Assembly: GCA_030248215.1 (NCBI GenBank)
Contig: JASANG010001053.1
Location: forward strand, 62,001-126,000
Direction: 5' to 3'
Source: Enoplolaimus lenunculus
Lineage: Eukaryota; Nematoda; Enoplea; Enoplida; Thoracostomopsidae
Length of the DNA: 64,000 bases
Shown piece after piece: positions 13,101 to 24,436 of this stretch. Position numbers and translations under genes: made by a program. The notes under the pieces were generated by a model. The model ran no database searches, was not told where the DNA came from, and saw only the letters and a program-made list of their open reading frames with translations. How positions within the stretch are numbered: the stretch's first letter is position 1; every line of letters starts with the position of its first letter.

Positions 13101-15643
13101 AATAATCAGTGAAATAACATAAAAAGTCCTAATATTGCCTTAAGTAATTAAGCTAATGTGCAAATTAGCTATTAGTTCACTACTTAATTATCGGTTTTAA
13201 AGGCTTATAGACAATTTATTCCGATTGATCGAACCGAAAAATTCTTCAGTAACCCCAATAATCAGTGAATTAATTTAAAAAGTCCTAATTTAGGCTTATT
13301 AATCAAGCTAATATTATGTAAATTAACTATAGCTAACTACTCAATTATCGCTTTTGCAGGTTTGTAAACAATTTATATATACAGATTTTCCGCGCTCGAA
13401 AACCATTTAGCACTGAATTTGATTGCCTGTAACCCTAAATTAGTGAAATAATTTAAAAAGACCTAATTTAGGCTTAACTAATTAAGCTAATATGCAAATT
13501 AGCTATTAGCTAACTATCAATTATCGGATATTTTATTTTGAACTACTATAATTAATTAGCAGTAATTGAGTGGTGCAATAGATACGCAATTGTTCTTCCG
13601 GTTCCTGCTCCGGCAAAAAATCTGCTCCCACTTCTTGCGATATCCGGTTCCGGTTTAATATCCGGCAAAACTATATGTCCGTATCCAGTTCCTTATCCGG
13701 TAAAAACCTACCCGATACGGGATATGTACGGTTGTGGATCCGATTATCATAAAACTGATTTCTACAAGAAAGCATTTTTTATATCTGGCTGCGATAATAC
13801 ATTTTAGGGCAATTCAAGAAGTCCAAGTTTTGATACGTTGAAGCTACTTTTAACTTATGTAAGCGAGAAAGAGTTATGTAAGCGAGAAAGAGTTAAACGA
13901 ATTTTTGCATTAAATTATTTCAGTTTATCAGCAGCAAGTATAAACTTTATAACAGACGAAAATCTTGAGCACGCGAAAAATACAGTAAAAAAATAAATTA
14001 TTTTAACATATACAAATATCCGGAATCCGATTCCTGTTCCGGTACAAAATTCATTATCCGTATCCAGTTCCGGTATCCTGTAAATTAATATCCGGTCGCG
14101 CCCTGGTATATACATATACATACATATATAATAACTATACGTATATCAGGATTCCAACAGGAACCAAGTTTTACCGGAACCGGAATTGAGTTTTTCACAG
14201 GAACCGTAACAGGAACAGGAACTTCAATTTGAAATAATTGTCATCACCGAATTACTGTTGGACTTTTTAGAAAACTAGCCAACAAATGGCTGATGCGAAT
14301 TTTTACCTATTTGATCACAAAGTTTAGCGAACACACATCAGATTTTTAATCGTAGTTTATTAACAAAATTAAACTAGTTGTAAAAACACATTTCGAAAAA
14401 ACAAATTTACCACAAAACCGTATATACAATTTCCGGTTCTTGCATAACATAGAATAATGGAACAGGGTCGTTGTCAAAGTGTTAAAAATGCATCGGCATT
14501 AGATGTTAAGCTTTGTCATGTAAACACTTTGGATACCTTAGGCTACGGCCGGAAGAATTGTTAGCAATGTTCTGATATTTGAATGCCCAGTATTAGTTTA
14601 GATTTCAATTAATTAGACGACTCTGGCTCCGGCCGGACAATAGATTATCTGGCTCCGGCATTTTTTGGTATCCGGTCGCATACTGAGCTTGGCTTCGGTA
14701 ACGGGGCCAACACGTTATTTTCTGCGGCATAAGCGGAGCCAGTTTTTATATATATAATCCATAATTGACTCGCATAAAAACATTCCTACCACGCTCAGTT
14801 TTCGGTTGAAAAATATGAAAATCACAAGAAACCCCAAGTTTTTAAGCCAATTGTACAAAACGTTTTGCTAATTTCTATATCTGAGATTAGTGGACACGGT
14901 ATTGTCTATTTTGCCACGGTTTGCTGTACACTCCCACAGTTATTCACCATATACGCATATCGCAGCTCACGTTGATAGTATCTTTACGTGTTCTTCTAAC
15001 TTGGCCCGGATCCCGAGGCGTCTCGGTAAAACTATCGGGCCCGGGCAACTCTAATACATATGTATGTAATATAGGGCAAATTGCTACATAAAGAGTATTA
15101 AAAGTGCAATTGCAGTATTAAAATTCCCCTGGCATAACAAATTGTAAGTTATGCAATAGATACAATACGTACCCTATTTCCAAAACAATCGAAAAATTCA
15201 AGGCCGAAGTAGTCGTTTTCCAACAGATTCAAATGTCTATATACTTCTTCGTAAAGCGCACTTCCCAATGCTTTATGCTACAAAAAAGCAATTACCATAG
15301 TTTAAGATATATACGTGCATGCAGATCTTGTATATGACATCGAACAAAAACATTCACGCTGTTTTATACAAAATGAAGTAGACGACAGAACAAAGAACAT
15401 TACATATTGCACGCTTCAAATAATTTTATAACCGGCTTATTTTACGCAAAACCCATAAAATTTACACTTTTCAGCGTCACAACTTACCCCTAAATGAAAC
15501 ACGCCAACAGTATCATCAAGCATGCGTACTTTAATACACATCAGTTTTCCTTTTCTCGGATCAAGACCTGGAGGTGGAGGTGCGCCAACGCCTTGCGGAA
15601 TAATCGAGCTAGGTGCAATCGACAATCCAGTACCAATATTCAT
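3674..15643 (-). CDS. FERM-domain protein of the FARP/FRMD7 type with a long disordered C-terminal tail
   Basis: Ten coding exons (minus strand): 15643-15488, 15277-15173, 12770-12646, 11527-11430, 11151-11028, 10556-10469, 10125-9967, 9682-9522, 8244-8170 and 7160-3674. All phases match, giving 1525 residues. Residues ~33-320 form a FERM domain: F1 begins [13 protein letters not shown] and continues to [14 protein letters not shown]2 holds [20 protein letters not shown]3 holds [31 protein letters not shown] and [13 protein letters not shown]. The next segment, [15 protein letters not shown], marks the FERM-adjacent region of FARP and FRMD7 proteins. FERM domains link membrane lipids or receptors to the cortical cytoskeleton, so a cortical adaptor role is inferred. 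The single-exon tail (~1160 residues) is rich in Ser, Asn and Thr with no domain I recognise. FARP proteins follow FERM with a RhoGEF (DH) and PH domains; none is seen here, so the layout is nearer FRMD7. The start is the only upstream ATG in frame with F1. Confidence 0.93.
8375..8490. repeat. Short interspersed repeat with GTTAACACGTGT inverted ends
   Basis: A segment with inverted GGGTTAACACGTGT / ACACGTGTTA-like words occurs here and, related, at ~33520-33630. It directly abuts the 176-bp-monomer element that starts at 8491. Confidence 0.4.
8491..9230. mobile_element. GAGCGAAGC-ended element with ~176-bp internal monomers (copy 1)
   Basis: It opens TTGAGCGAAGCGAAAG and closes CGAGCTTCGCTCAA, an inverted pair. 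Behind the left end is GTCCGTCCGTCTGTCCGTCC, then tandem monomers of about 176 bp containing CCTAAATTAGGACTTT, GGGTGCGAGGAATCTG and GTTTACAAACCTCCAAAACC. It lies in the FERM gene between exon 9 (ending at 8170 downstream) and exon 8. No coding capacity is seen. Confidence 0.65.
12002..12282. mobile_element. Palindromic MITE in FERM intron 3
   Basis: The arms of ~50-55 bp start TGACGCATGGTATTG and end CAATACCATGCGTCA, and share ATTCATTCTTGAGAAAAA. The 281-bp unit could fold into a long hairpin. A TSD is not clear. Confidence 0.6.
12857..13540. repeat. Decayed repeats in FERM intron 2
   Basis: It starts with GGGATGTGGCGTTTAATCGG, a hAT-end-like motif also seen in other form at 34080. Then follow several reverse-orientation 176-bp-type monomers (AGTCCTAATTTAGGCTTA, GCTAATATGCAAATTAGCTA, repeated about four times). 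Confidence 0.5.
13580..14720. repeat. Nested CCGG-rich hAT-like remnants in FERM intron 2
   Basis: TTCCGGTTCCTGCTCCGG, GTATCCAGTTCCGG and a right end GGTCGCGCCCTGGTATA (~14107) mark decayed members of the CAGGGTGCAACCGG family. A second unit (~14470-14700) matches 34220-35168 and preserves the site that a younger element occupies in that copy. Confidence 0.5.
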
Positions 15644-16658
15644 TTTTGATTTTTGCTACATTGGAAGCCCAACACAAACTAAATTACAACAACTTGCTGC
15701 TATAAGCCCTGTAGTAACCATTACAATTCTCTGAGAATTAGGCATGCATCTAACACAACAAAATATTGCTAATGGTTAATTTATGCATAGGTAGGTAAAT
15801 AAATCAGAGTTCATGCTATTCGATCGCTGTCATTAAATTATACATTTATAAAAAACAAAATTGGGAAGCCCAAATTTGCATCAGTACATATCATATACTT
15901 TAATATTTATTTTCTAAAATAAAAACGAAATTTTCATAGCACAGCACTATGTTTAAGTTTCAGTATGTGCGTACTATGACAAAAAAGTGGGTTTCGTAAT
16001 CCCACAAAGTCGACGCAGCGGTTATGATACGTAATTTCAACATGCATTTCTGTTAGAACTTGTTTAGTGTGAATAATGCTTTATTTTCAGTTTCATTATC
16101 CAGCTCCGGTCCGTTAAAAATCCGGCATTATTGCTTTCCGTCAGCTAAGTTCAAAATTTCGATTCTGTCTTGTAACAGAGCTCAATTTAGTACACAGATT
16201 CTCGCTACATAAATTTCAAACACACATGCGCCCGACACTTCAATTACATTCGTATCGGGTGGGTCCCAGCGTGCACCCTGTGTCACGCTCGTGCTCACCC
16301 CCGTCCTCCCCTTGCTTCTACTTGTCTTTCCATGGCGTGTGTTTTCCCTTTCAATTTCGATTCTTAAAAGCGTGACCTTGTCATTACCGATGCTTTTATA
16401 ATTCTGCCATTAAATTGTGCTGTGTGCCATGTCAATAACATTGTGGCTGTGCCTCTTCATATTTCTGCCAAATTCTCTAAAATTCCTCTACCTTCCTGCC
16501 AAATTTTTTGCGCCTCTTACCATTACGTGCTTTATCTCATGTTTACAGGTTTCAAGCCTCTATATCCGGCAAAACTCTATGCGCTTAATTTCAGGAACCA
16601 TCAAACCGATCTTGATAAACTTTTTTGATTGAAAGATTTATTATCCTGGAGTGTTAAT
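15644..16658. other. Upstream flank of the FERM gene
   Basis: This holds the presumed promoter and 5' UTR. No TATA box or upstream exon could be assigned. A C-rich, CpG-containing patch lies at ~16240-16330. From ~16570 the DNA belongs to the GAGCGAAGC/176-bp repeat family and is interrupted at 16659 by another transposon. Confidence 0.4.
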
Positions 16659-17447
16659 CTGGCTTCTCTACAGCTTGAAAATTTCCGCCGAGTGGCGTTT
16701 CCAGGGGGGCCCAGGAGTTTCCTGGGGCAGCTGATTTTGCTGGGGGGCAGTTCTCCTGGGGGGTCCCCCCAGATGATCTGGGGGTCCTGGGGGGCAGACT
16801 TAAAATTTTGCAAACCGACATTTTGGACCATTTTTTCATTCCAGACCGTGTTTCCAACTCAACTGAAGATTACTTATCGCTCAACATGACAAAAATTCCC
16901 CCAAACGCTAATAACAATAATTTTAACTAATATTACTGACAACTTAACCAGAAGTTGAAAGAAGCACAATTATATAAATTATAGTTAATCTATAATTGAA
17001 ACTTTGATTAATATTATTTTATATATTAGTCACAGCTTCAGTTTATCATAAGGCTCAGGCGGTTTGAACTAGCTGCTGCAAGGTACTTTCGAATGCGGTA
17101 TGCCCTGAAACGGTCTTTATATAATTGTGCTTTTTTCAGTTCATTATTGAATTGTATTAGTTGCTACGGGTATTTGTAACGTTTTTACAAATTATGAATA
17201 CTCAGCGTATATAAAATCAAATTTTGCCGAATGTCCGCCTCAAAAGAAGTCCAAGTCTTTACGTCTTAACATTGAAAATTTTTGGCCTAGAAAAGTCCTG
17301 GGGCCCCCAGCAAAAAAATTTACTGGGGGGCATTTTGCTGTAGGCGGCCAAAAATTCGCCGGAAGGCCTTTCCGGGGGCGGCAAAATTTTCGCTGGGGGG
17401 AAATGAAAATTACGAAAAGTGCTGCCCCCCCGCTGTGGAGAAGCCAG
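16659..17447. mobile_element. CTGGCTTCTC transposon, full-length copy A
   Basis: The ends are CTGGCTTCTCTACAGC and GCTGTGGAGAAGCCAG. TTAAT on both sides (16654-16658 and 17448-17452) gives a 5-bp TSD, and the flanks rejoin into the GAGCGAAGC repeat sequence. G-run blocks at both ends can form strong hairpins. The 789-bp element is non-autonomous. The superfamily is not settled. Confidence 0.75.
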
Positions 17448-17452
17448 TTAAT

Positions 17453-17640
17453 CTCGTTTTGTGGTTTAAGCTTAAATTAGTTAGCTAATAACTAATTTGC
17501 ATATTAGCTGAAATGCAAAGTTGATCAAATTATGCGTTTGTGATTTATAAACCTGGAATATTTAACTAGACTGATTAAAACTATGTTCCAGCGTCGCTCA
17601 ATGGGTGTAGTTCCACTACGACTGGGCACATTTTATAGTT
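17453..17640. repeat. Right part of a GAGCGAAGC-type repeat split by copy A
   Basis: It contains GCTAATAACTAATTTGCATA and ends CAGCGTCGCTCAATGGGTGT followed by ACTACGACTGG, like the right end and flank at 9221-9255. Confidence 0.5.
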
Positions 17641-17850
17641 GTTCTGCTCGTAGGCGAGTTTAGGCATCGGTTGCTTACGTAATGTGTAACAACCAGAAAA
17701 AATAGTACTAACGAGATTACATTCATTTGTTTTGTGTTTTATTAACGTTAGTCGTCATTAAAAGGAACTGAACAGCGTGTGACAACTGTGATTCCCAACT
17801 CTGCACCGCTGTTGCTGATGGTGTAGAGTCAGACAGAAGCTAGATCATAC

Positions 17851-17999
17851 AGAAAAATTTGCTGGGGGGGCATTGTGCTGGGGGGCGGCCGAAAATTCGC
17901 CGGGGGGGCTTTCCGGCGGGCGGAATAACTTTCGCCGGGAGGAAAATGAAAATTTCGAAAAGTGCTGGGGGCCCCCGCCCCCCGCTGTGGAGAAGCCAG
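17851..17999. mobile_element. CTGGCTTCTC transposon, right-end fragment (copy D)
   Basis: Only the G-rich right end is present, ending CGCTGTGGAGAAGCCAG. It matches 17310-17447 and 33345-33476. Confidence 0.6.
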
Positions 18000-18399
18000 T
18001 ACCTACTAAATACTTAAGTAACTTCACAAAAACAGAAACAAACGGCGTTGAAATTACTTTCCAAAATCCCTTAGCTATGACATTCAATAATCATTATTCG
18101 GCGATCTTTCGGTTTGGAAATAATCCAAAAACATTATTTTCGCGAAATTTTTGATATATGCCAAAAAGATGTAATTTAACTTTTAATATTAAAGTAGGAG
18201 CCTTGGGTGTAAATACAGAAATATAATTCCCTTAAATGTTTCAAGAATTCACATAAAATTCGAACTATTTGAATGAAGTATTTCACATTTGCAGTCTTGC
18301 TCCACGTATAACCATCAACAAATGAGTTTTATACGCAAAAATTAATTTTAAGCTGTAAACGTCAGTCGTTACAGTGCATTGCTCGCTTGCATGCAAGGT

Positions 18400-19270
18400 G
18401 TAAACCAGATATCCGTTTCCGTTGCATGCGTTTTGAATTTTCCCGTTTTTTAAACAAAACCACGATTCAGATTTTCCCTACAAACGAAAGGAATAACTAG
18501 ACGTTCAAATTTTCAGCTTTTCTCGTTTCCGAACCGAACGAAATCTCAATTTTCCAGCCAGACCAATCGAATAGTTCCTTCCCTACCAGACCAAGAGAAA
18601 ACCTACACGTTTAAACTTTTCCACTTTTCCAGGTTTCTGAACCTCGCCTGCACTTCTAAGTTTTTCTACCAACCGAAAATAATCATGCGCTTGAATTTTT
18701 TACTTTTCCCGTTTTTCGAGCCAAACCACACATCCCAATTTGCCAGCCAGACCAATCAAACAGTTCCTTCCCTTCCAGATCTAGAAAAACTTATACGTTT
18801 AACTTTTCCGCTTTTACAGTTTTTCGAAACTCGCCTACACCTCCAACTTTTCCTACAAACCCAAATTACGTACGCTTGAATTTTCCGCTTTTCCATACTT
18901 TTTCCGTTTTTAAAACCGATCCACACCCCAATTTTTTACAGAAAACCAAACTATTCCTACCCTGCCAAACCTAGAGAAAAGCTTTTTACGTTTAAACTTT
19001 TCCTCTTTTTTCGAAACTCTCATATTAATACGTATAACTTCCCCTGCCGAACTAGGGAATGTCCAGGCGTCTGAATTTTCCACTTTTCCTAGCCAAAATA
19101 TTATGCTTGTGATTTTTCTTACCAAAAAAGCGAAATTCCTAGCCGTCACACAGGAGTGGCTGTACAGCTCTCCTGTTATAAGGTTTCCAAGTTGGAAAAC
19201 GGGAAGTTCCTGTGCTATACATTGGCTCCTAGGGGGTCCATATTTTGTATCTCGGCCATGTAGAATTAAG
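18400..19270. mobile_element. Partial copy of the 81-bp-repeat foldback element
   Basis: Tandem units with TTTCC, GTTTCCGAACC and CCAGCCAGACCAATC words resemble the arms of the element at 53868-55717. The right end holds CACACAGGAGTGGCTGTACA and CTGTGCTATACATTGG, the counterpart of that element's terminus. A left terminus was not found. Confidence 0.55.
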
Positions 19271-20566
19271 TACCCCGACAACAAAGTGCTTCTAAAAGAG
19301 ACGTCCTTCAGGCCGTCTCAAAAATGCATGAAACTTCGTTGTTTTTGATCACAGCTTGCTAATTCTAAATCATTTAGGTCATTTTTCAGCACTCCAAGGT
19401 AGGAAGGAACGCTGCAATTGCGCAAATTTGAAATGAAACTGCGTCGAAATTGGGCGTCATTTTAAATTCTGACCGCCTTTGATTTAAATAAGACGCCAAG
19501 CCTGAGTATTATGCTAATTTAGTAAAAGGCTAACTTACAAATCTGAATCTGTGAAAGGCACATTTAAATTTCCTATGACACAGAACTCATGAGCTCATAA
19601 CTTGTTAATTCAAACCCCCACGCTAAAGCGATTTCAGCGATTCTAGCCGTGCTAAACCAGTCATCCAATTCAACTAAACGCGTTGCTTTTTACACAATAA
19701 CATTAAAAAATATAGATTCCTTAACTGCTGAAAAGAGGTACATTTTCTGTTGCGCAAGTGAAAAATTGCGTTTCAAATCAGTTACTAGCCTGCCCCCCAT
19801 GGACGTGTCCAGGATTTTTGTTTGGGGGTGAACGCAAATACTTTAAATATATAGTGTGTTAATCAATTTTCATCAGTTAGCATATCAATTAGCATATGCA
19901 GCAGGGTTCAAAATGGAACTGGAAGCCTACTCTACTGCGGTCTTGTGAGAAACCGGCCAGCGAGGCACGGCTAAAAGTAACATGTTGTGATGTTTGTATA
20001 CGATTAATAATAATAAGCTTAAGTATATTTAAATGCGGTTCTTTCTTTTTGGAACGTAAAATGTCTCATGTATGTATAGTTCGAGCGAAAGCTGATATTC
20101 AATAGAATTTCTGCTGCAGTGGTTAACCAAATCAACTCATTCACAGGGCCAGCGTTAAGATAGTCGGACAACCAATTAGGTGCCGTAGACTGATGTTTTA
20201 TGATTAGCATAGTATGTTTTAATGTGGTTCTTTTTTTGGAAGGTAAAACGACTCACGTATATATAGTTCTTTTTCGATAGATTAAGACTTGTATGTTTTA
20301 CGCTTATAGCAATCAGCGATATTGGATCAGGGTACTTCTCTTTATTAGAGCAACATGTTAAGACATGTGCTTCAGAAAGGAAAATGGAGGTTTAAAACCC
20401 TAAAAAAGGCAAAATCGAGTTTCGGATATTCCAAATAGAAAATCTAGTTTCGGATATCCTTATTCCGGATAAATATCAGCCTAGAATTGCCGATAATCCG
20501 AATATGAAAAAATATCCGAAGCCCATCAATAGACAGTATTATATATCCTAAAGCCCGTCCCTTTTT
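19271..20566. other. Non-coding DNA with a hAT-end fragment
   Basis: No gene is supported. CAGGCCGTCTCAAAAATGC near 19311 recurs in related form at 49003. At 20430-20525, CGGATAT repeats ending ATATCCGAAGCCCATC match the terminus of the hAT element at 56512-58120 in reverse. Confidence 0.4.
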
Positions 20567-21387
20567 CCCGGGACAGAAATGTACCAGGAGTACATACAAA
20601 AAGTATAATGGGACAGCGGGACAGATGAGACAGTGGGACAGCTGGGACAGTTGGGACAGATGGGACAGTTGGGACAAACGGGAGAGTTGGGACAGATGGG
20701 ACAGATGAGACAGTCGGGACAAATGGGACAGATGAGACGGTTGGGACAGTTGGGACAGATGGGACAGTTGGGACACTTAGGACAGATGGGACCGTTGGGA
20801 CAGTTGGGACAGGTGGGACAAATGGGACAAATGGGACAGATAGGACAGTCGGGAGAGATGCTGCAGATGGGATAGCGGGACAGATGGGACAATTGGGACA
20901 ATTGGAACAGTTGGGACATATGGGACAGTTGGGACAGATGGGGCAGTCGGGACAATTGGGACAGTTGGGACAGATGGGACAGTTGGCACAGTTGGACAGA
21001 TGGGACAGATGGGACAGTTGGGACAGATGGAACAGTTGGGACAGATGGGACAGTTGGGACAGATGGGACAGTTGGGACAGATGGGACAGTCGGGGACAAT
21101 TGGGACAGTTGGGACCGATGGGACAGTTGGGACAGATGGGAATGGGACAGATGGGACAGTTTGACAGTTGGGACAGATGGGACAGATGGGACAGTTGGGA
21201 CAGATGGGACAGTTGGGACAGATGGGACAGATGGGACACTTGGGACAATATATAAATATAATATATATAATATATATATTATATATTACATATATTACAT
21301 ATTATATGTATCCTATGTAAATATATCTGCCTGTGCATATGTAAACAGGAGCGCGTAAGTGTGCACTCCGGATATATTTCTGTCCCG
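20567..21387. mobile_element. Minisatellite-bearing inverted-repeat element
   Basis: The left flank CCCGGGACAGAAATGTACC (continuing AGGAGT) is the imperfect reverse complement of the right flank at 21364-21387 (ACTCCGGATATATTTCTGTC, then CCGG). The core is a ~63-copy 10-bp minisatellite (20610-21246) followed by AT-rich dinucleotide-like sequence (21247-21310). Confidence 0.6.
20610..21246. repeat. 10-bp minisatellite, unit GGGACAGWTG
   Basis: Roughly 63 units of GGGACAGATG and GGGACAGTTG alternate with little order, with occasional variants (GGGACAGTCG, GGGACAAATG). Open frames on both strands are a by-product of the period and are not genes. Confidence 0.95.
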
Positions 21388-21561
21388 GCCGGGAAATTCG
21401 GACGGCCGTTATGGGCCTTACTTAACGTTGATGGATGACCCATAGGTCACTATTGCGAAATCACCGGTAACCGGTTTTCCAGTTGCTTAGTTAAAAGATC
21501 TGAAGTCCCGGCTCCCACTAGACTGACTTTGGTGCTGCTCCGTGACCGCAATACCCAACAG

Positions 21562-21735
21562 CCACACTGTGGACACAGTATACAATCCAAAACGGACATG
21601 GACGACCTTGTTGAACATTGATTCATGTAAACATGTGAGTAGCAAATTGCCGCGCTGTGGACACAGTATCCAATCGAAAACGGACGGACAAGGACGACCT
21701 TGTTGAACATGGATTAATGTAAACATGTGAGACAT
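21562..21735. repeat. Two-copy tandem duplication, period ~88 bp
   Basis: CTGTGGACACAGTATACAAT and the related CTGTGGACACAGTATCCAAT begin the two units at 21567 and 21655. Both run on through GACGACCTTGTTGAACAT to ATGTAAACATGTGAG. Confidence 0.8.
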
Positions 21736-21739
21736 GCTT

Positions 21740-24436
21740 GTCGGTTATGTGCACAGCAATATAATTGGGTAATGACCTACCCGAGTCGGTTTCGTGTTTT
21801 GTTGTCCGTTTTTGTGTTGGGTGGGTTGAATTGCTCTTGATCCGGGTAGCTATCTATTGTGCTCGATACCGCGTCAAATCTACTTTGGGTCAAACGGCTA
21901 GTGGATCCGTACTTCAATTAAGATCGATCGCTCCGCAGGAAACACACGGGGTTAGAAAGTTTATATAAAAGTGAAATGGCAAATACGAAGTAACGAACAA
22001 AATTATAAAATTTAAAGCACCATATATTAGGCACAGAATTATTTGGTAATTAAAATACAGAATTAACTTTAGTTCTAAAACAATCGTTTCGAAAATTAGC
22101 AACTTGTGCCCTCACGACTTAGATTCCAGGAACAACTACATTAATTGAACAGAATTACACTTTGGTAATAACGGCAAAACCAACCGGGGTAAAAACGCAA
22201 CTGAATCAATCCGACTAACTGGGGAATTCTCTACTTAGAATTAATTTGGGTTATTTTTAGTAAGTTTTATATTAATTTTTATAGAATTTGTTTTAGAATA
22301 TTGTTTTATAACGTTTTTACACGCACGACTCCGATATAACCAAAAACACACAAAAACAACATAAAAAACAACTAAAAATACCCTAAAAACCACGTATTAA
22401 CCCTAGCTAGGTAATTGTTTTTAATTTTTAGAATAGATTTTTGTAAATTTTTAGGAAAATATTGCATAGTCCACAATGAAGTGCGTACAGAGTGTGGGAA
22501 TAAATGTTTTCAATTTCCGAAACAGATTTATTTTAAAAATGCAAAAAGGAAATTGACTTGTTGAATCGTACTGGTAAATTGACATTTGCCAATTCGAACT
22601 GTTCTTGAAATTGAATTTACAATTTAAAAGATAAATTTTGAATTTCCACTTAGTTAATTTTGAATTTTATAGTAAACAGTAAATTGAATTTTGATTTCTG
22701 ATAGTATTGGTATATTGAATTTTGTAAAATCAAACTGAAACCGGAACAGTTTTAGATGAAATATACTACAGGGAAATTAAAATACAAACTTGAGAAACTA
22801 ATTTCAATTTCCCTCTTCTATAATAAAATTTTAGAATAGATACATCCGGTGAACTTAAAAGGTAAACAAACGTTGCGGTGACCTACAGTAACCTCAAGAG
22901 ATAACTTTCAGGTAGGTAGGTCATTTATTTAAAACAATAACCTTGTCTTAAAGTATTTACTGTCTAAATCTAAAAAGTATCTAAGCTTAAGGATAAAGCG
23001 TCTATGCGTAAGGTAAAGCCTACACCTTAAAGCGTCTAAGCCTAAGGAAAAGAAGCTTAAGGCAAAGCCGATGCCTTAAAGCGTCTAAGTCTAAAGCAAA
23101 GCGTAATCTTGTGAGGTTACACTGCTTCTAAACATAAAACAAAACCTGTACCTTAAAGTGCCTAAAGCAAGTCTCTAGATCTCTAGAACAACTTAAACTT
23201 TACACGATAAAACATTTAGATAGTTAAATACACCATTCACCCATATGTTTATTTACTTAAAGGAACACCTATTGCTGCTACACAATTCACCCCTCTACTT
23301 ATTTACTTACGCCCACCCACCGCGCAATGACCTTTTACTTAAGTGGCTAACTCCCCCATTGCGCAGTGACCTTTGTCATTTTATTTATTTTGCTAACTCC
23401 CCTATTGAATAATGACCTTTGTTGTTTATCATGACCTCTCGCAAATTTCATGAAACTCAAAATTTCTAATTTAGTAAATTTTCTATGATAGGGGTCGTAT
23501 TATAAATTTTAGGGATTGTATATTTTCAATGCACTAAATTTCAATTTCCCTATACCCGTAAAATCGAAAATTTTCTGAATTGAGCAAAATTTTAAACGCA
23601 AAATTATTTTTCTTTCAATTTCCAAATACTTAGTTTGAACTTCACTACTGAAATGGAAATCGAATTACAATAAAAACAGTATTGGGAAATTGCGATTTCC
23701 ACTTTATATATTGTTTAGGAAATTGAATGTAAAGTTTAAACTTTTGCAGTTTAATTTCCGCTTCACTTTCTAAATTCCAAAACCGGTATTTCCATGTTGG
23801 GAATTGTACGACTTTATCTCCACACTGTGTACGCATTATAATGTGGACGATGCATATCCGGCACGACTTAAGAGTCGCACTCGGATATTAGCCAGCGGAG
23901 TCACAGCTCAGAAATAGGAAAAAGAGTGCTAAATAGGAGCCCAGGGCGCTCCAGAAAAAGGGAAAGCTGAGGGAGGGTGATTTAGAAAATATAAAGTAAA
24001 AACCGAAAATTTCAAAAATGAGACACCACCTACAACCCGTTGGACATAAACTATTTCACTCAAGGAATTGACTCAACAGACAAAAATCGGTTTTCCTCTC
24101 TGCGAGGAAAACCTAGAATTTAATAAAAAACGATAAAATATAATGAAATATAATCTGGATTAAAACTAGTTGTAATGTGATTTTGTATGAGCAAAATAAC
24201 ATGTATTTTGCTCAATATTATTAATTCTTGTTTGAGTTCCAGATGTATTGATGTTTTATGTTCAGTTTGATTACTATCATTCATGTCTTATGTTTTATTC
24301 TGTTTGGTGTTAATTTCCTTGGAGCTAGAAATGAACCTAGATAATTTAGAGTTATTATTTTTGCTGAACGCTTCACCTATTGGTCGTTGAAAACTAAACA
24401 TTTATAAATAACGCAAAGCCGGATTTTAAATTAAGA
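21740..24436. other. AT-rich non-coding DNA
   Basis: No gene is supported. Many AATTTCAATTTCC-like words occur between 22500 and 23800. A stretch at 22980-23170 repeats TTAAAGCGTCTAAGCC and AAGGCAAAGCC imperfectly. Confidence 0.4.

Noticed and set aside
20526-21255. Long open frames on both strands over the minisatellite
   Set aside because: They arise from a stop-free 10-bp repeat unit; the same repeat is open in several frames on both strands.
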